From JAQTTT01 sp041652755 (GTDB lineage: Archaea; Nanobdellota; Nanobdellia; Tiddalikarchaeales; Tiddalikarchaeaceae), in contig JBAZGS010000001.1 of assembly GCA_041652755.1 (NCBI GenBank), positions 62,001 through 126,000 of the forward strand: 64,000 nucleotides of DNA, in the 5' to 3' direction. The notes under the pieces were generated by a model, which did not search any database, was not told the origin of the DNA, and saw only the letters and a program-made list of their open reading frames with translations. The number at the start of each line of letters is the position of its first letter. Positions within the stretch are counted from its first letter, which is position 1. Positions 25,309 through 33,768 of this stretch are shown in pieces. Made by a program: the position numbers and the translations under genes.

Positions 25309-27903
25309 ATGAAGTCAATCACTCCTGTTGTCAGTGTCATATTATTGGTTTTATTGACTGTTGTTGCCAGCATCTCAGCGTTCTTTTTCATTAATTCAAA
25401 TGTTTTAGGCTTAGAGTCAGGAGTTGACATTAATAATAATCCAATAACTGATGCTTCAAGGCTTAATTTAGTCAGCATTACCGGAAGCAAGGCAATAGTA
25501 AGAAACGATGGCTCAAGCCCAGTGACTGAAATAATTGTTTTTATCAACGGAGAACTATTCAATTACACTCTTGACTCTCCCCTTATGCCTGGAGAGTTAA
25601 GGGAGATTAATTATAATGCTCAGCAAGCAGGGGAAAATTTGGAGATAAAATTAATCTATAACAATGGAAAATCAGTGACTGACACTAGCCCTGCAAATAA
25701 AAACACTGAAGCTTCCGGATTCGTCCAAGATTACACTCCAAGAGTTATTACAGTAAGCATTGTAGATAATACTACTCAATTATTAGGCTACTGCCAAGCA
25801 TCAGTTTACAACGCATCAATTGAGTCAGTTTATTATTATGAATGGCTGCTTGAGGAAGAGCTAAACAGCTCAGGAAGCGCTATAGGCAATCATGACAATG
25901 AGAACTACTTATTAAACAATATCACCTCAGCTGAAGGCTCATGGAAGTTTAAATGTTTAGTAAATAACGGCACATTTAATTCAACTTGGAGAGAAAGCGA
26001 AAATTTAACTATTTATGTTGAACATGATCCTGATGAGTCATCAGCGTATTGTTTGGCAAATAATTCAGCCAACACTTGGCTCACTGGTTCATGCAATGGA
26101 AGCAATTATTCTTGCTGCGGGGACGACGGAGTAGCAGATGATTTCTACAACTCAACAAATTACTGCTGCAATGGAGCATTTGATGAAGGAACATGCCACT
26201 GCGGAGATGGAGTATGCCAAGCCTGGGAGGATTATATTACCTGCAATCAAGATTGCCAGACACCCGTATTTTTTTCATCTAGTTGGGATACAACGTTAAC
26301 GAGCTCAGGATCAAGCGCGAGCAACCAAGTTAAGCTGCCTTTAGTTTCAAGTGGCACTTATGACTTCACAGTTTATTGGGGTGATGGAAATAGCGATTTA
26401 ATAACTGCTTATAATCAGGCAGAAGTAACCCATACTTATGATTCAAGCGGAGAATATGATATTAATATTACTGGAACAATTGTTGGATGGCGTTTTAATA
26501 ATGAAGGTGATGTTTTAAAATTATTGGAAATAAGCCATTGGGGAGACCTTAATCTTGGAAACAGTGATTACTACTTTTTTGGATGCAGCAACCTTAACAT
26601 CACTGCTGATGATGCTTTGAACCTTACTGGCACAACAAGCCTTACAGGTGCATTCCTTTTCACAGAAACGCTGAACACATCAACGATTAATAATTGGGAT
26701 GTTTCTGAAGTCACTAGCATGAGCGCAATGTTTTCATATTCTTATTTTAATGGCAATATAAGTTCTTGGAACACTTCAAAAGTCACTTCAATGAATAACA
26801 TGTTTCATGGTAACCCTAATTTCAATCAAGATATTAATGGTTGGGATGTCAGCAAAGTTACTGACATGAGCTTCATGTTTATGAGTTCCTCTTTTAATCA
26901 GGATATTGGTTCTTGGAATGTTTCAAGTGTCACAAATATGGACCGCATGTTTGCAAGCTCCTCTTTCAATCAGGATATTGGTGCTTGGGATGTTAGCAGC
27001 GTTACGAATATGTTTGGAATGTTCGGAACATCTTCGTTCAATCAGGATATTGGTGCTTGGGATGTTAGCAGCGTTACTAACATGAATAGCATGTTTTCTA
27101 GTGCAACCAGTTTTAACCAAAACATTGGAAGCTGGAATGTTAGCAGTGTTACTTCTATGAGCAGCATGTTTAGCAATGCTCATAACTTTAACCAAAATAT
27201 TGGTGCTTGGGATGTTAGCAGCGTTACTGATATGAGTTACATGTTTCGTACTGCCCAATATTTTAATCAAAATATTGGGAGTTGGAATGTTAGCAAAGTT
27301 AATAATATGAAAGAAATGTTTTATGGAGCTTCATATTTTAATCAGGATATTAATAGTTGGAATGTTGGTAAGGTTACTAACATGGATTCAATGTTTCATG
27401 CTGCTTTCTTTTTTAATAAGAATTTGAATTCATGGAATACTAGCAGCGTTACTGATATGAGTGATATGTTTCATCAAGCCAATCAATTTAATGGCAATAT
27501 TGGTGCTTGGGACACAAGCAAAGTAATTACTATGGGTGGAATGTTTTATGATGCCATAGCTTTCAACCAAAATATTGGAGGTTGGAATATTAGCAAAGTT
27601 ACTAATATACAAAGCATGTTTCATACAGCTTCCAGCTTTAATCAGGATATTGGCTCATGGGATACTGGCAGTGTTAATTTTCCACCAGGAATATTTGATG
27701 GAGCATCCAGTTTTAATCAAGATATTAGCGGTTGGGATATGAGTGATGTTACTGAAATGAGTTTTATGTTCCATGATGCAACTAGTTTTAATCAAGATAT
27801 TAGCGGTTGGGATGTTGATCAAGTGACTGGATGTTATTTAATATTTGACAATTGCCCAATAAGCCCAGCTAATAAACCTGATCTTACATGCAGCCAAATA
27901 TGA
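25309..27903 (+). CDS. Pilin-anchored surface protein with BspA/DUF285 repeats
   Basis: 864 residues. The pilin-type start MKSITPVVSVILLVLLTVV is followed by the same N-terminal domain as its paralogues, the shared Ig-like region (about 145-240), and a Cys-rich CCGDD...CGDGVCQAWED module (about 265-325). A PKD-like strand set follows (VYWGDGNSD, THTYDSSGEYDINI). Sixteen DUF285 units of 24-25 residues span about 461-841 (FNQDIGSWDVSSVTNMxxMF). DUF285 proteins of mycoplasmas and bacteria are surface LRR-like adhesins. It probably shows a solenoid on a pilin-like stem. Confidence 0.8.
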   Translation: MKSITPVVSVILLVLLTVVASISAFFFINSNVLGLESGVDINNNPITDASRLNLVSITGSKAIVRNDGSSPVTEIIVFINGELFNYTLDSPLMPGELREINYNAQQAGENLEIKLIYNNGKSVTDTSPANKNTEASGFVQDYTPRVITVSIVDNTTQLLGYCQASVYNASIESVYYYEWLLEEELNSSGSAIGNHDNENYLLNNITSAEGSWKFKCLVNNGTFNSTWRESENLTIYVEHDPDESSAYCLANNSANTWLTGSCNGSNYSCCGDDGVADDFYNSTNYCCNGAFDEGTCHCGDGVCQAWEDYITCNQDCQTPVFFSSSWDTTLTSSGSSASNQVKLPLVSSGTYDFTVYWGDGNSDLITAYNQAEVTHTYDSSGEYDINITGTIVGWRFNNEGDVLKLLEISHWGDLNLGNSDYYFFGCSNLNITADDALNLTGTTSLTGAFLFTETLNTSTINNWDVSEVTSMSAMFSYSYFNGNISSWNTSKVTSMNNMFHGNPNFNQDINGWDVSKVTDMSFMFMSSSFNQDIGSWNVSSVTNMDRMFASSSFNQDIGAWDVSSVTNMFGMFGTSSFNQDIGAWDVSSVTNMNSMFSSATSFNQNIGSWNVSSVTSMSSMFSNAHNFNQNIGAWDVSSVTDMSYMFRTAQYFNQNIGSWNVSKVNNMKEMFYGASYFNQDINSWNVGKVTNMDSMFHAAFFFNKNLNSWNTSSVTDMSDMFHQANQFNGNIGAWDTSKVITMGGMFYDAIAFNQNIGGWNISKVTNIQSMFHTASSFNQDIGSWDTGSVNFPPGIFDGASSFNQDISGWDMSDVTEMSFMFHDATSFNQDISGWDVDQVTGCYLIFDNCPISPANKPDLTCSQI
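25753..25959 (+). repeat. 207-bp repeat shared with the 1672-aa paralogue (copy 2)
   Basis: Second copy of the stretch at 20491-20697, in register without indels over the whole length. It encodes the same Ig-like region. Located 5.3 kb away in the same orientation, it could support recombination that swaps the downstream repeat domains. Confidence 0.75.
26690..27830 (+). repeat. DUF285 tandem coding repeat, sixteen units
   Basis: Sixteen units of 72-75 bp encoding FNQDIGxWxVSxVTxMxxMF. Several neighbouring units (for example around 26960-27070) are nearly identical at the DNA level, so length variation by slippage or recombination is likely. The units form right-handed LRR-like turns in known family members. 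Confidence 0.8.
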
Positions 27904-27935
27904 ACTTATTAAGAAGTATAAAATAATTCATTTTT

Positions 27936-28526
27936 TTAATTAATCCTTGCAAGTATTATTTTAGCTTTTGCTTTTTCTTTTGTGTGAAAACTGAACTGGT
28001 TCTTTAAAATTAATTCGTCATTTTTGATTACTTCAATATTTTTGTCAGGAAATAATTTTTTTAGTATTTTTAATCCATCGCCTTTGTAAATAAGATAGAT
28101 TTTGTTAGCAAGATTTGAGCATTTCATCAAGAACTCTTTGTCACTGTCTTTAGTTTGCACTCCAAATGGAGGATTAGTGATTAACACTTCGGCTTTTCCA
28201 TTGTAGTCAAAAATGTTGGAGTTAACAACTTCAAAGTCATGCAGCTTCAATTCTATGAGGGTTTCATTAGTTGCTTTAATTGCGCTCTTGTCAATATCTA
28301 TGAAGATTACTTTTTTAGCGCCAAGCATTAAAGCTCCAATTCCTAAAATGCCATTCCCGCATCCAGCGTCAATAATAGTCTTATTATTTATATCCTCATT
28401 CATGTAAGCAGCCCATAATAAGTCAGCAGCAATGCTTGAAGGGGTAGTGTACTGCTCTAAGGAGGGTTTTTTGTCAAGGAAATCTTTAATGAATGATAAT
28501 TTAATCTCCAATTCTTTCTTGTTCAT
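27936..28526 (-). CDS. METTL5-like N6-adenine RNA methyltransferase
   Basis: 196 residues. LEQYTTPSSIAADLLW is the archaeal/eukaryotic METTL5 N-terminal signature. DAGCGNGILGIGALMLGAKKV is motif I. TNPPFGVQ is the NPPF adenine-N6 motif. METTL5 methylates an adenine in small-subunit rRNA; the archaeal role is inferred from that. The start overlaps the preceding gene's stop by 4 bp, making it the last gene of the gatD-gatE operon. Confidence 0.8.
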   Translation of the reverse strand: MNKKELEIKLSFIKDFLDKKPSLEQYTTPSSIAADLLWAAYMNEDINNKTIIDAGCGNGILGIGALMLGAKKVIFIDIDKSAIKATNETLIELKLHDFEVVNSNIFDYNGKAEVLITNPPFGVQTKDSDKEFLMKCSNLANKIYLIYKGDGLKILKKLFPDKNIEVIKNDELILKNQFSFHTKEKAKAKIILARIN

Positions 28527-28978
28527 TTATTAAACCTTGCAACTATTCTTTCAATCTGAAAAGCGTAGTTGCTGAATGTGTCAAGATTAATCCTGAATTC
28601 ATTCTCTTCAATGTGCAAAGTTTTAGGAAAATTGGCCAAGAACCAGTCAATGCTAAACTCCCCGTTTTCTTCAATCATTGATTTAATAGTATTAAGTGAG
28701 GAATTGACTGTAATATAGAAGTCAAAGATTAAGTTGTCGCTTAGTTCATTTATTGCATTGATATAATCAGCATTGCAGTCGCATTGCGCTAACAATATTT
28801 CATCGCTTCCTAGCTTCATTTTTTCCATTTTTTCATAGTTGAATTTGGATTTTTTCTTGTTAAACGCAAGTATTGTGAACTTGTTAGACATTAAATCAAG
28901 CACTTCCCACAAAAACTTGTTATAGTCCTTGTTTGAGTCCTGATCAACCATTACTTCATTTCCGCTTATTTTAATCAT
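28523..28978 (-). CDS. Hypothetical protein of the gatDE operon, 151 aa
   Basis: I do not recognise this protein. It mixes short strands with helices: ITVNSSLNTIKSMIEENGEFSIDWFLANFPKTLHI, and a FDFYITVN strand. There is no signal peptide or Cys motif beyond CDCN. It overlaps gatE by 8 bp and the METTL5-like gene by 4 bp, so it is surely translated with them. A role linked to tRNA or rRNA modification is possible by context only. Confidence 0.6.
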   Translation of the reverse strand: MIKISGNEVMVDQDSNKDYNKFLWEVLDLMSNKFTILAFNKKKSKFNYEKMEKMKLGSDEILLAQCDCNADYINAINELSDNLIFDFYITVNSSLNTIKSMIEENGEFSIDWFLANFPKTLHIEENEFRINLDTFSNYAFQIERIVARFNK

Positions 28979-30758
28979 TTATTCTCAACTCCTGTTTTAC
29001 TACTTTGCTTATGACTCCAGCATCAGCCTTACCTCTTAATTGCTCTAGCGCTTTTTTCATTACTATTCCAAAAGCATTCTCATTTTTAAGCAAATCTTTA
29101 TTATTATCAATAATTGCTCTTATTTTTAACTTTAACTCTTTATTGCTTAATTGCTTATATTCAGCTATTAATCTGTCAATATTCTCTTTCTTTAGCATTC
29201 TTTCAATGATTAAGGGCAATGATTCCTTGCAGATTTTCTCCTCCTCAAGCAATTTGAATAAAAGTATAAGGTTTTCTTTGCTTATTTTTTCAGCTGGGTT
29301 CATCAGTATTATTGAAGCAGTAGTGGTATTGTCAGCGTTAGTTTTGTCAATGATTAATTCATAAAGAGATAATTTGTCGCTTTTTAATAATTGGGAGCTT
29401 AATTCATCATTAAGCCCTGTTGATTTCAGCCAAGCATATTTTTCTTCAGGAGTTTTGCTGATGTTTGCAATAACATCACTTATGAGCTCTTGCTTAATCC
29501 TTATCACTGGCACGTCAGTTTCAGGGTACATTCTTTGTCCGCTAGGCAAAGGCCTTAAGTAAGAATTAGTTGCATCAGCATGATTAGGCGCTCTCACTTC
29601 TTTTATTATCTCCTTAGATATTGATTCTAAGAATTCAGTTATTATTTTTTTGGCAGAGATTATTTTTTCACTATTGGTTGAGATTAAGATAAAATTATCC
29701 TTTTCTTTGCATTCAAGCGCTTTAATGACACTGTTAACTTCATTAATGCTGACTCCGTAGTTTGGCAGCTCATCTTTATGAAGCAAGCCATTAATTGATA
29801 ATCCTACTTTTAAGTGCTCAGCTATTTCTTTTCCAAAAGTCTTATCCTTCTGGATTTTAGCCCCTAAAAGCCCAGAAGCATTGCTTAATTTAAAGCCATA
29901 AATTGTCTGGTTTTTTAAGAAATTGCATTCTGTTTTCAAAAATATTTTGCTTACCTCCTTATAATCATTCAGCTTAACCTTATTTTTTGATAGTTCTTCT
30001 CTGATTTTAATCAAGTTTTCTTGCCTACTAATCTCATTTTCTATGAATTTAGGCATTAAGCTTAAGTCCTGAACCCCTTTTATTTCAACTCTTGCACCTA
30101 AAGGTATTGAGACATTGACATCCTGCCTAATGCTTCCAATTCCTTTAACTATTTTTCCAGTGAATTTTGCAATCATTCCTATTTTTTCAGCAACTTCCCT
30201 TGCATGCAAGGGGTTTTTAATATCAGGTTCAGTGGCTATCTCAATTAAGGGTATTCCAAGCCTCTCTAAGGAAAAAGTGTTGTCATCAATTCGTTTAGCG
30301 CTATCCTCTTCAATGCATAATGTTGCAATTCTGACTTTTCCTTGGCTTGTTTCAATCCAGCCATTAGTTGCGAGCAGTCCAGTTCGTTGAAAGCCTGCTA
30401 CAGCGCTTCCGTCAATTATTAATTTTCTCATGATTTGCAGTTCATCAACAGGTTTCATGTTTAATAATATTGCAATTTCAATGCCTGTTTTTAATGCATA
30501 TTCATCTATTTCTCTTGGAGGCTCTTCATCAATATCAACTAAGCAAGTGTTTTCATAAAAGCAATTATATTTAACAATTTTATTCTTCTCCCCTTCCTTC
30601 TTTGCAGCTATGTCAATTCTTCCAGTTTCTCCTTTAACAGCGTGCAGTTTCCTTTTTATAACATAATCTGGCTTATTTTTAGTGTCATCTTGGCATGGGC
30701 ATCTGCAGAACAATTTAGAGCTATTAACCTGCACATGCAATTCTAATCCGCATTTCAT
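28971..30758 (-). CDS. gatE: Glu-tRNA(Gln) amidotransferase subunit E
   Basis: 595 residues. It opens with CGLELHVQVNSSKLFCRCPC, as in archaeal GatE. FQRTGLLATNGWI, IEEDSAKRI and RVEIKGVQDL belong to the kinase-like GatB/E cradle. The C-terminal helical and YqeY-like tail ends LRGKADAGVISKVVKQEL. With GatD it converts Glu-tRNA(Gln) to Gln-tRNA(Gln). It overlaps gatD by 4 bp. A tRNA-Gln(UUG) gene with the A1-U72 pair read by GatE is present at 48566. Length is a little short for the family, so the AspRS-like insert is reduced. Confidence 0.95.
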   Translation of the reverse strand: MKCGLELHVQVNSSKLFCRCPCQDDTKNKPDYVIKRKLHAVKGETGRIDIAAKKEGEKNKIVKYNCFYENTCLVDIDEEPPREIDEYALKTGIEIAILLNMKPVDELQIMRKLIIDGSAVAGFQRTGLLATNGWIETSQGKVRIATLCIEEDSAKRIDDNTFSLERLGIPLIEIATEPDIKNPLHAREVAEKIGMIAKFTGKIVKGIGSIRQDVNVSIPLGARVEIKGVQDLSLMPKFIENEISRQENLIKIREELSKNKVKLNDYKEVSKIFLKTECNFLKNQTIYGFKLSNASGLLGAKIQKDKTFGKEIAEHLKVGLSINGLLHKDELPNYGVSINEVNSVIKALECKEKDNFILISTNSEKIISAKKIITEFLESISKEIIKEVRAPNHADATNSYLRPLPSGQRMYPETDVPVIRIKQELISDVIANISKTPEEKYAWLKSTGLNDELSSQLLKSDKLSLYELIIDKTNADNTTTASIILMNPAEKISKENLILLFKLLEEEKICKESLPLIIERMLKKENIDRLIAEYKQLSNKELKLKIRAIIDNNKDLLKNENAFGIVMKKALEQLRGKADAGVISKVVKQELRIND

Positions 30759-32080
30759 TTAATCAGCCTCTTTTTAATCTCTCCTTTAAGGTTAGTAATC
30801 ATTAATTTATCAACCTCTTTAGGGTGATTAGCTAATAGCCATGCTAGTTTAACAAATGCTGTTTCAGCAGTCATTGTTTCGCAGCTTATTACTCCATAAT
30901 TGATTAAATCCCTTCCTGGGCTGTAAACATTCATGTTAACCCTTCCGTTAATTGTCTGAGAGCACATAACTACAGTGCATCCGCTGTTAATTAATAATTC
31001 AATCTCTTGCCTGATTAATGTATGCTCTTTAGTTGGCTTGTCAATCTCGCTTATTGGACAATGGCCTAATCCTGTTCCTTCAATGATTAAACCCTTGTAG
31101 TTTTTTTCCCTAAAGAAAGCGAAATGCTCAGCGAACATGTTAGTGTGAATTTTAACAATTGCCACCTTTTCTTCCATTTTTGGCAATACTTCAAAATTAG
31201 CTTTCAGCTCTTTTTTGTTGGTGTATTCGCTAAAAAAAGTGATATCATCACCTAAATATTCAACAATTGCAATTAATTCATCGTTTATTTGCTTGAAAGC
31301 ATCTCTTTTGCTTGAATGAAGCTTTCTGGCATTAACTCCCCTAATTATTGAGCAAGCATCATCACTGCTTGAATTATGCATACAAATTGCAACTCCACAG
31401 TAGTCAGTATTCCTTATGAACTTTGCTGCGCAAACAATGTTCATTTCAGCATCACTGCTTGGCCTGTCGCTGCTTCTCTGGGCGCCAACTAATAATACGG
31501 GCACAGGAACGTTGTTTAAAATAAATGATAATGCTGCGCTAGTATATGCCATTGTGTCAGTGCCATGAGTGATTATTACTCCTTTGCTTCCTAGAGCAAT
31601 CTCGGATTTTACAAACTCAGCCATTTTTTTATAATGAGCAAATCTCATGTCATCGCTGAACATGTTTCCCATGAATAAGCTGTTAATTGGCCCGTATTTT
31701 ATAAGCCCAGGAAACATTCCAAGCAACTCATCAGGGTTAAATCTAGACACCACTCCTCCAGTTCTATAATCAACCTTGCTTGCAATGGTCCCTCCAGTGT
31801 GCAAGATGCTGATGAATCCTTTTTTTAATGCTATTTTTTTAGATTTTTCTTCCTTAAGCATACTCGCTTTTTTTATTAGCTTAATTTCATCAATGTTTTT
31901 GATATTGATTCCAATATTGTAACCATTGTCTAATTTAAGAATAATTGTCTCTTCTTTCAAATAATCAGGCCTGTTGATTAATGCTCCAGTGAATGATTCA
32001 TTTCCTTTTTTAACCTCTATTGTGTCAAGAATTCCTATTTTTTTCTTTTTCAAATACTCTAAAACTTCCTTTGAATACAT
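30755..32080 (-). CDS. gatD: Glu-tRNA(Gln) amidotransferase subunit D
   Basis: 441 residues. An N-terminal SH3-like barrel (about 1-75) precedes an asparaginase-like domain with HTGGTIASKVDYRTGG (T95 and T98 region) and VIITHGTDTMAYTS. AVLVGAQRSSDRPSSDAE-type residues appear in VLLVGAQRSSDRPSSDAE. GatD releases ammonia from Gln or Asn for GatE. It is the first gene of a four-gene operon with overlaps of 4, 8 and 4 bp. Its start is divergent from the pilin-anchored gene at 32170. Confidence 0.95.
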   Translation of the reverse strand: MYSKEVLEYLKKKKIGILDTIEVKKGNESFTGALINRPDYLKEETIILKLDNGYNIGINIKNIDEIKLIKKASMLKEEKSKKIALKKGFISILHTGGTIASKVDYRTGGVVSRFNPDELLGMFPGLIKYGPINSLFMGNMFSDDMRFAHYKKMAEFVKSEIALGSKGVIITHGTDTMAYTSAALSFILNNVPVPVLLVGAQRSSDRPSSDAEMNIVCAAKFIRNTDYCGVAICMHNSSSDDACSIIRGVNARKLHSSKRDAFKQINDELIAIVEYLGDDITFFSEYTNKKELKANFEVLPKMEEKVAIVKIHTNMFAEHFAFFREKNYKGLIIEGTGLGHCPISEIDKPTKEHTLIRQEIELLINSGCTVVMCSQTINGRVNMNVYSPGRDLINYGVISCETMTAETAFVKLAWLLANHPKEVDKLMITNLKGEIKKRLIK

Positions 32081-32138
32081 ATACTATTAGCAAAATCTTC
32101 AAGATTTTAATATCTTTTGGAAACTATGCTTACTAATG

Positions 32139-32169
32139 TATTTAAATACTCATTTAATAAAAATGTTTA
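32139..32169 (+). promoter_or_regulatory. Promoter shared with the other pilin-anchored genes
   Basis: TATTTAAAT at 32139-32147 with TTTAATAAAAATG before the ATG at 32170. Box, spacing and start region match those of the genes at 20050 and 25309. Confidence 0.6.
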
Positions 32170-33744
32170 ATGAAATCAATCACTCCAATAGTCAGTATCA
32201 TTTTATTGGTTTTAATAACTATTATTACCAGTGTTTCTGTTTACTTTTTCATTAATTCAAATGTTAGTGAACTAGAAAATCAGGGTAATTTGGACACTTA
32301 TCCAGGCACTGACAATTCAAGGCTTAACTTAGTATCAATCACAGGCACTAAAGCAATAATTCGAAATGATGGCACAAGTCCAGTGACTGAAGTAGTAATG
32401 TTTGTGAATGGAGAGTTATTAAATTACACTTTAGATGCTCCTATTTTACCCGGTGAATTAAAGGAGATTAATTATACTGCAAGAGAATCTGGAGAGGATT
32501 TGGAAATAAAATTAATATACAACAACGGAAAAACTGTTCAGCAATCAAGCCCAGCAAGCAAGAACACTGAAAGCTCAGGGTTCACTGAAAATCCAGGGGA
32601 TTTAAATGAAGAAATTGAACCTGAAGAAGAATTAGAAGAATGGGCCATGTTTATGAATAATATAAACCATACTTCATGGGATGGAAATACTTATTCAGTA
32701 ATCCCTGGATTAAACAATGCTATAAGTTCTTTTAGTCAAGGATTTATTTCTTCTCCTGCTGTAGCTAATGGTTATGTATATATTGGAAATATTGATGATA
32801 AGGTTTATCAGTTGAATGCAACTAATGTTAGCCAAATAATTGCATATTATGCAACAGGAGATAATATATGGTCTTCTCCTGCTGTAGCCAATGGATATGT
32901 CTATATTGGAAGTAATGACAATAAGGTTTATCAGTTGAATGCAACTAATGTTAGCCAAATAATTGCATATTATGCAACAGGAGATGATATATGGTCTTCT
33001 CCTGCTGTTATTAATGGTTATGTTTATATTGGAAGTGATGATGGTAATGTTTATCAATTAAATGCGAGCAATATTAGTCATTTAATTGCAAATTACACAA
33101 CAGGAAGTGTTGTAACCTCTTCTCCTGCTGTTAGTAATGGTTATGTTTATGTTGGAAGTGGTGATGGTAATGTTTATCAGTTGAATGCAACTAATATTAG
33201 TCAATTAATTGCATTGTATTTAATTGGAGTAGATAGTCTAGGTGAATCTTCTCCAGCAGTAGCAAATGGTTATGTTTACATTGGAGCTAAAGATAAAAAT
33301 CTTTATCAATTAAATGCAACTAATATTAGTCAATTAATTGCAAATTATACTGCTGGATACCAAATTTATCATTATTTTTCTTCTTCTCCTGCAGTGACAA
33401 ATGAATATGTGTATGTAGGAAATGAGGATTATAATGTTTATCAGTTGAATGCAACTAATGTCAGCCAATTAATAGCAAACTATACTACTATGGGAGCTGT
33501 ATCTGATTCTCCTGCAATATTTAATGGTTATTTATATATAGGTAGTTATGGTAATAAACTGTATCAATTAAATGCAACTAATATTAGTCAATCAATAGCA
33601 ATATTCACCACTGAAGGAAATTATATAACCACTTCTCCTGCTGTTGCCAATGGTTATGTTTATGTTGGAAGTGGAGATGTTATGAATTCTAATGGAATAC
33701 TGTATCAGTTAAACGCAACAAATATTTCACTTACAAACATTTAA
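32170..33744 (+). CDS. Pilin-anchored surface protein with PQQ-like eight-bladed propeller
   Basis: 524 residues. The same pilin-type start (MKSITPIVSIILLVLITIITSVSVYFF) and N-terminal domain (LVSITGTKAIIRNDGTSPVTE) as its two paralogues. An acidic linker (about 145-165) follows, then eight repeats of about 40 residues from 190 to the end, each with SSPAVANGYVYIGS and VYQLNATN. Eight units suit a quinoprotein-type eight-bladed propeller; no cofactor site is evident. It lacks the shared Ig-like and CCGDD modules. Many Asn-X-Ser/Thr sites suggest N-glycosylation. Confidence 0.8.
   Translation: MKSITPIVSIILLVLITIITSVSVYFFINSNVSELENQGNLDTYPGTDNSRLNLVSITGTKAIIRNDGTSPVTEVVMFVNGELLNYTLDAPILPGELKEINYTARESGEDLEIKLIYNNGKTVQQSSPASKNTESSGFTENPGDLNEEIEPEEELEEWAMFMNNINHTSWDGNTYSVIPGLNNAISSFSQGFISSPAVANGYVYIGNIDDKVYQLNATNVSQIIAYYATGDNIWSSPAVANGYVYIGSNDNKVYQLNATNVSQIIAYYATGDDIWSSPAVINGYVYIGSDDGNVYQLNASNISHLIANYTTGSVVTSSPAVSNGYVYVGSGDGNVYQLNATNISQLIALYLIGVDSLGESSPAVANGYVYIGAKDKNLYQLNATNISQLIANYTAGYQIYHYFSSSPAVTNEYVYVGNEDYNVYQLNATNVSQLIANYTTMGAVSDSPAIFNGYLYIGSYGNKLYQLNATNISQSIAIFTTEGNYITTSPAVANGYVYVGSGDVMNSNGILYQLNATNISLTNI
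32745..33735 (+). repeat. PQQ-like tandem coding repeat, eight units
   Basis: Eight units of about 120 bp encoding SSPAVxNGYVYIGSxDxxVYQLNATNxSQ. Units 1-2 share long identical DNA runs around GTTTATCAGTTGAATGC. The last unit has a small insertion. The collapsed gene at 25105 ends with a copy of this unit. Confidence 0.8.
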
Positions 33745-33768
33745 TAATTTAAAAAAAAATATTTTTAT

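Noticed and set aside
26923..27270. Open frame opposite the DUF285 repeats
   Set aside because: A complement of the tandem repeat with repetitive, low-complexity translation; the plus-strand family is certain.
26690..27830. CRISPR-like regular repeats
   Set aside because: Units are contiguous, coding and of DUF285 type; there are no unique spacers and no cas genes in the window.
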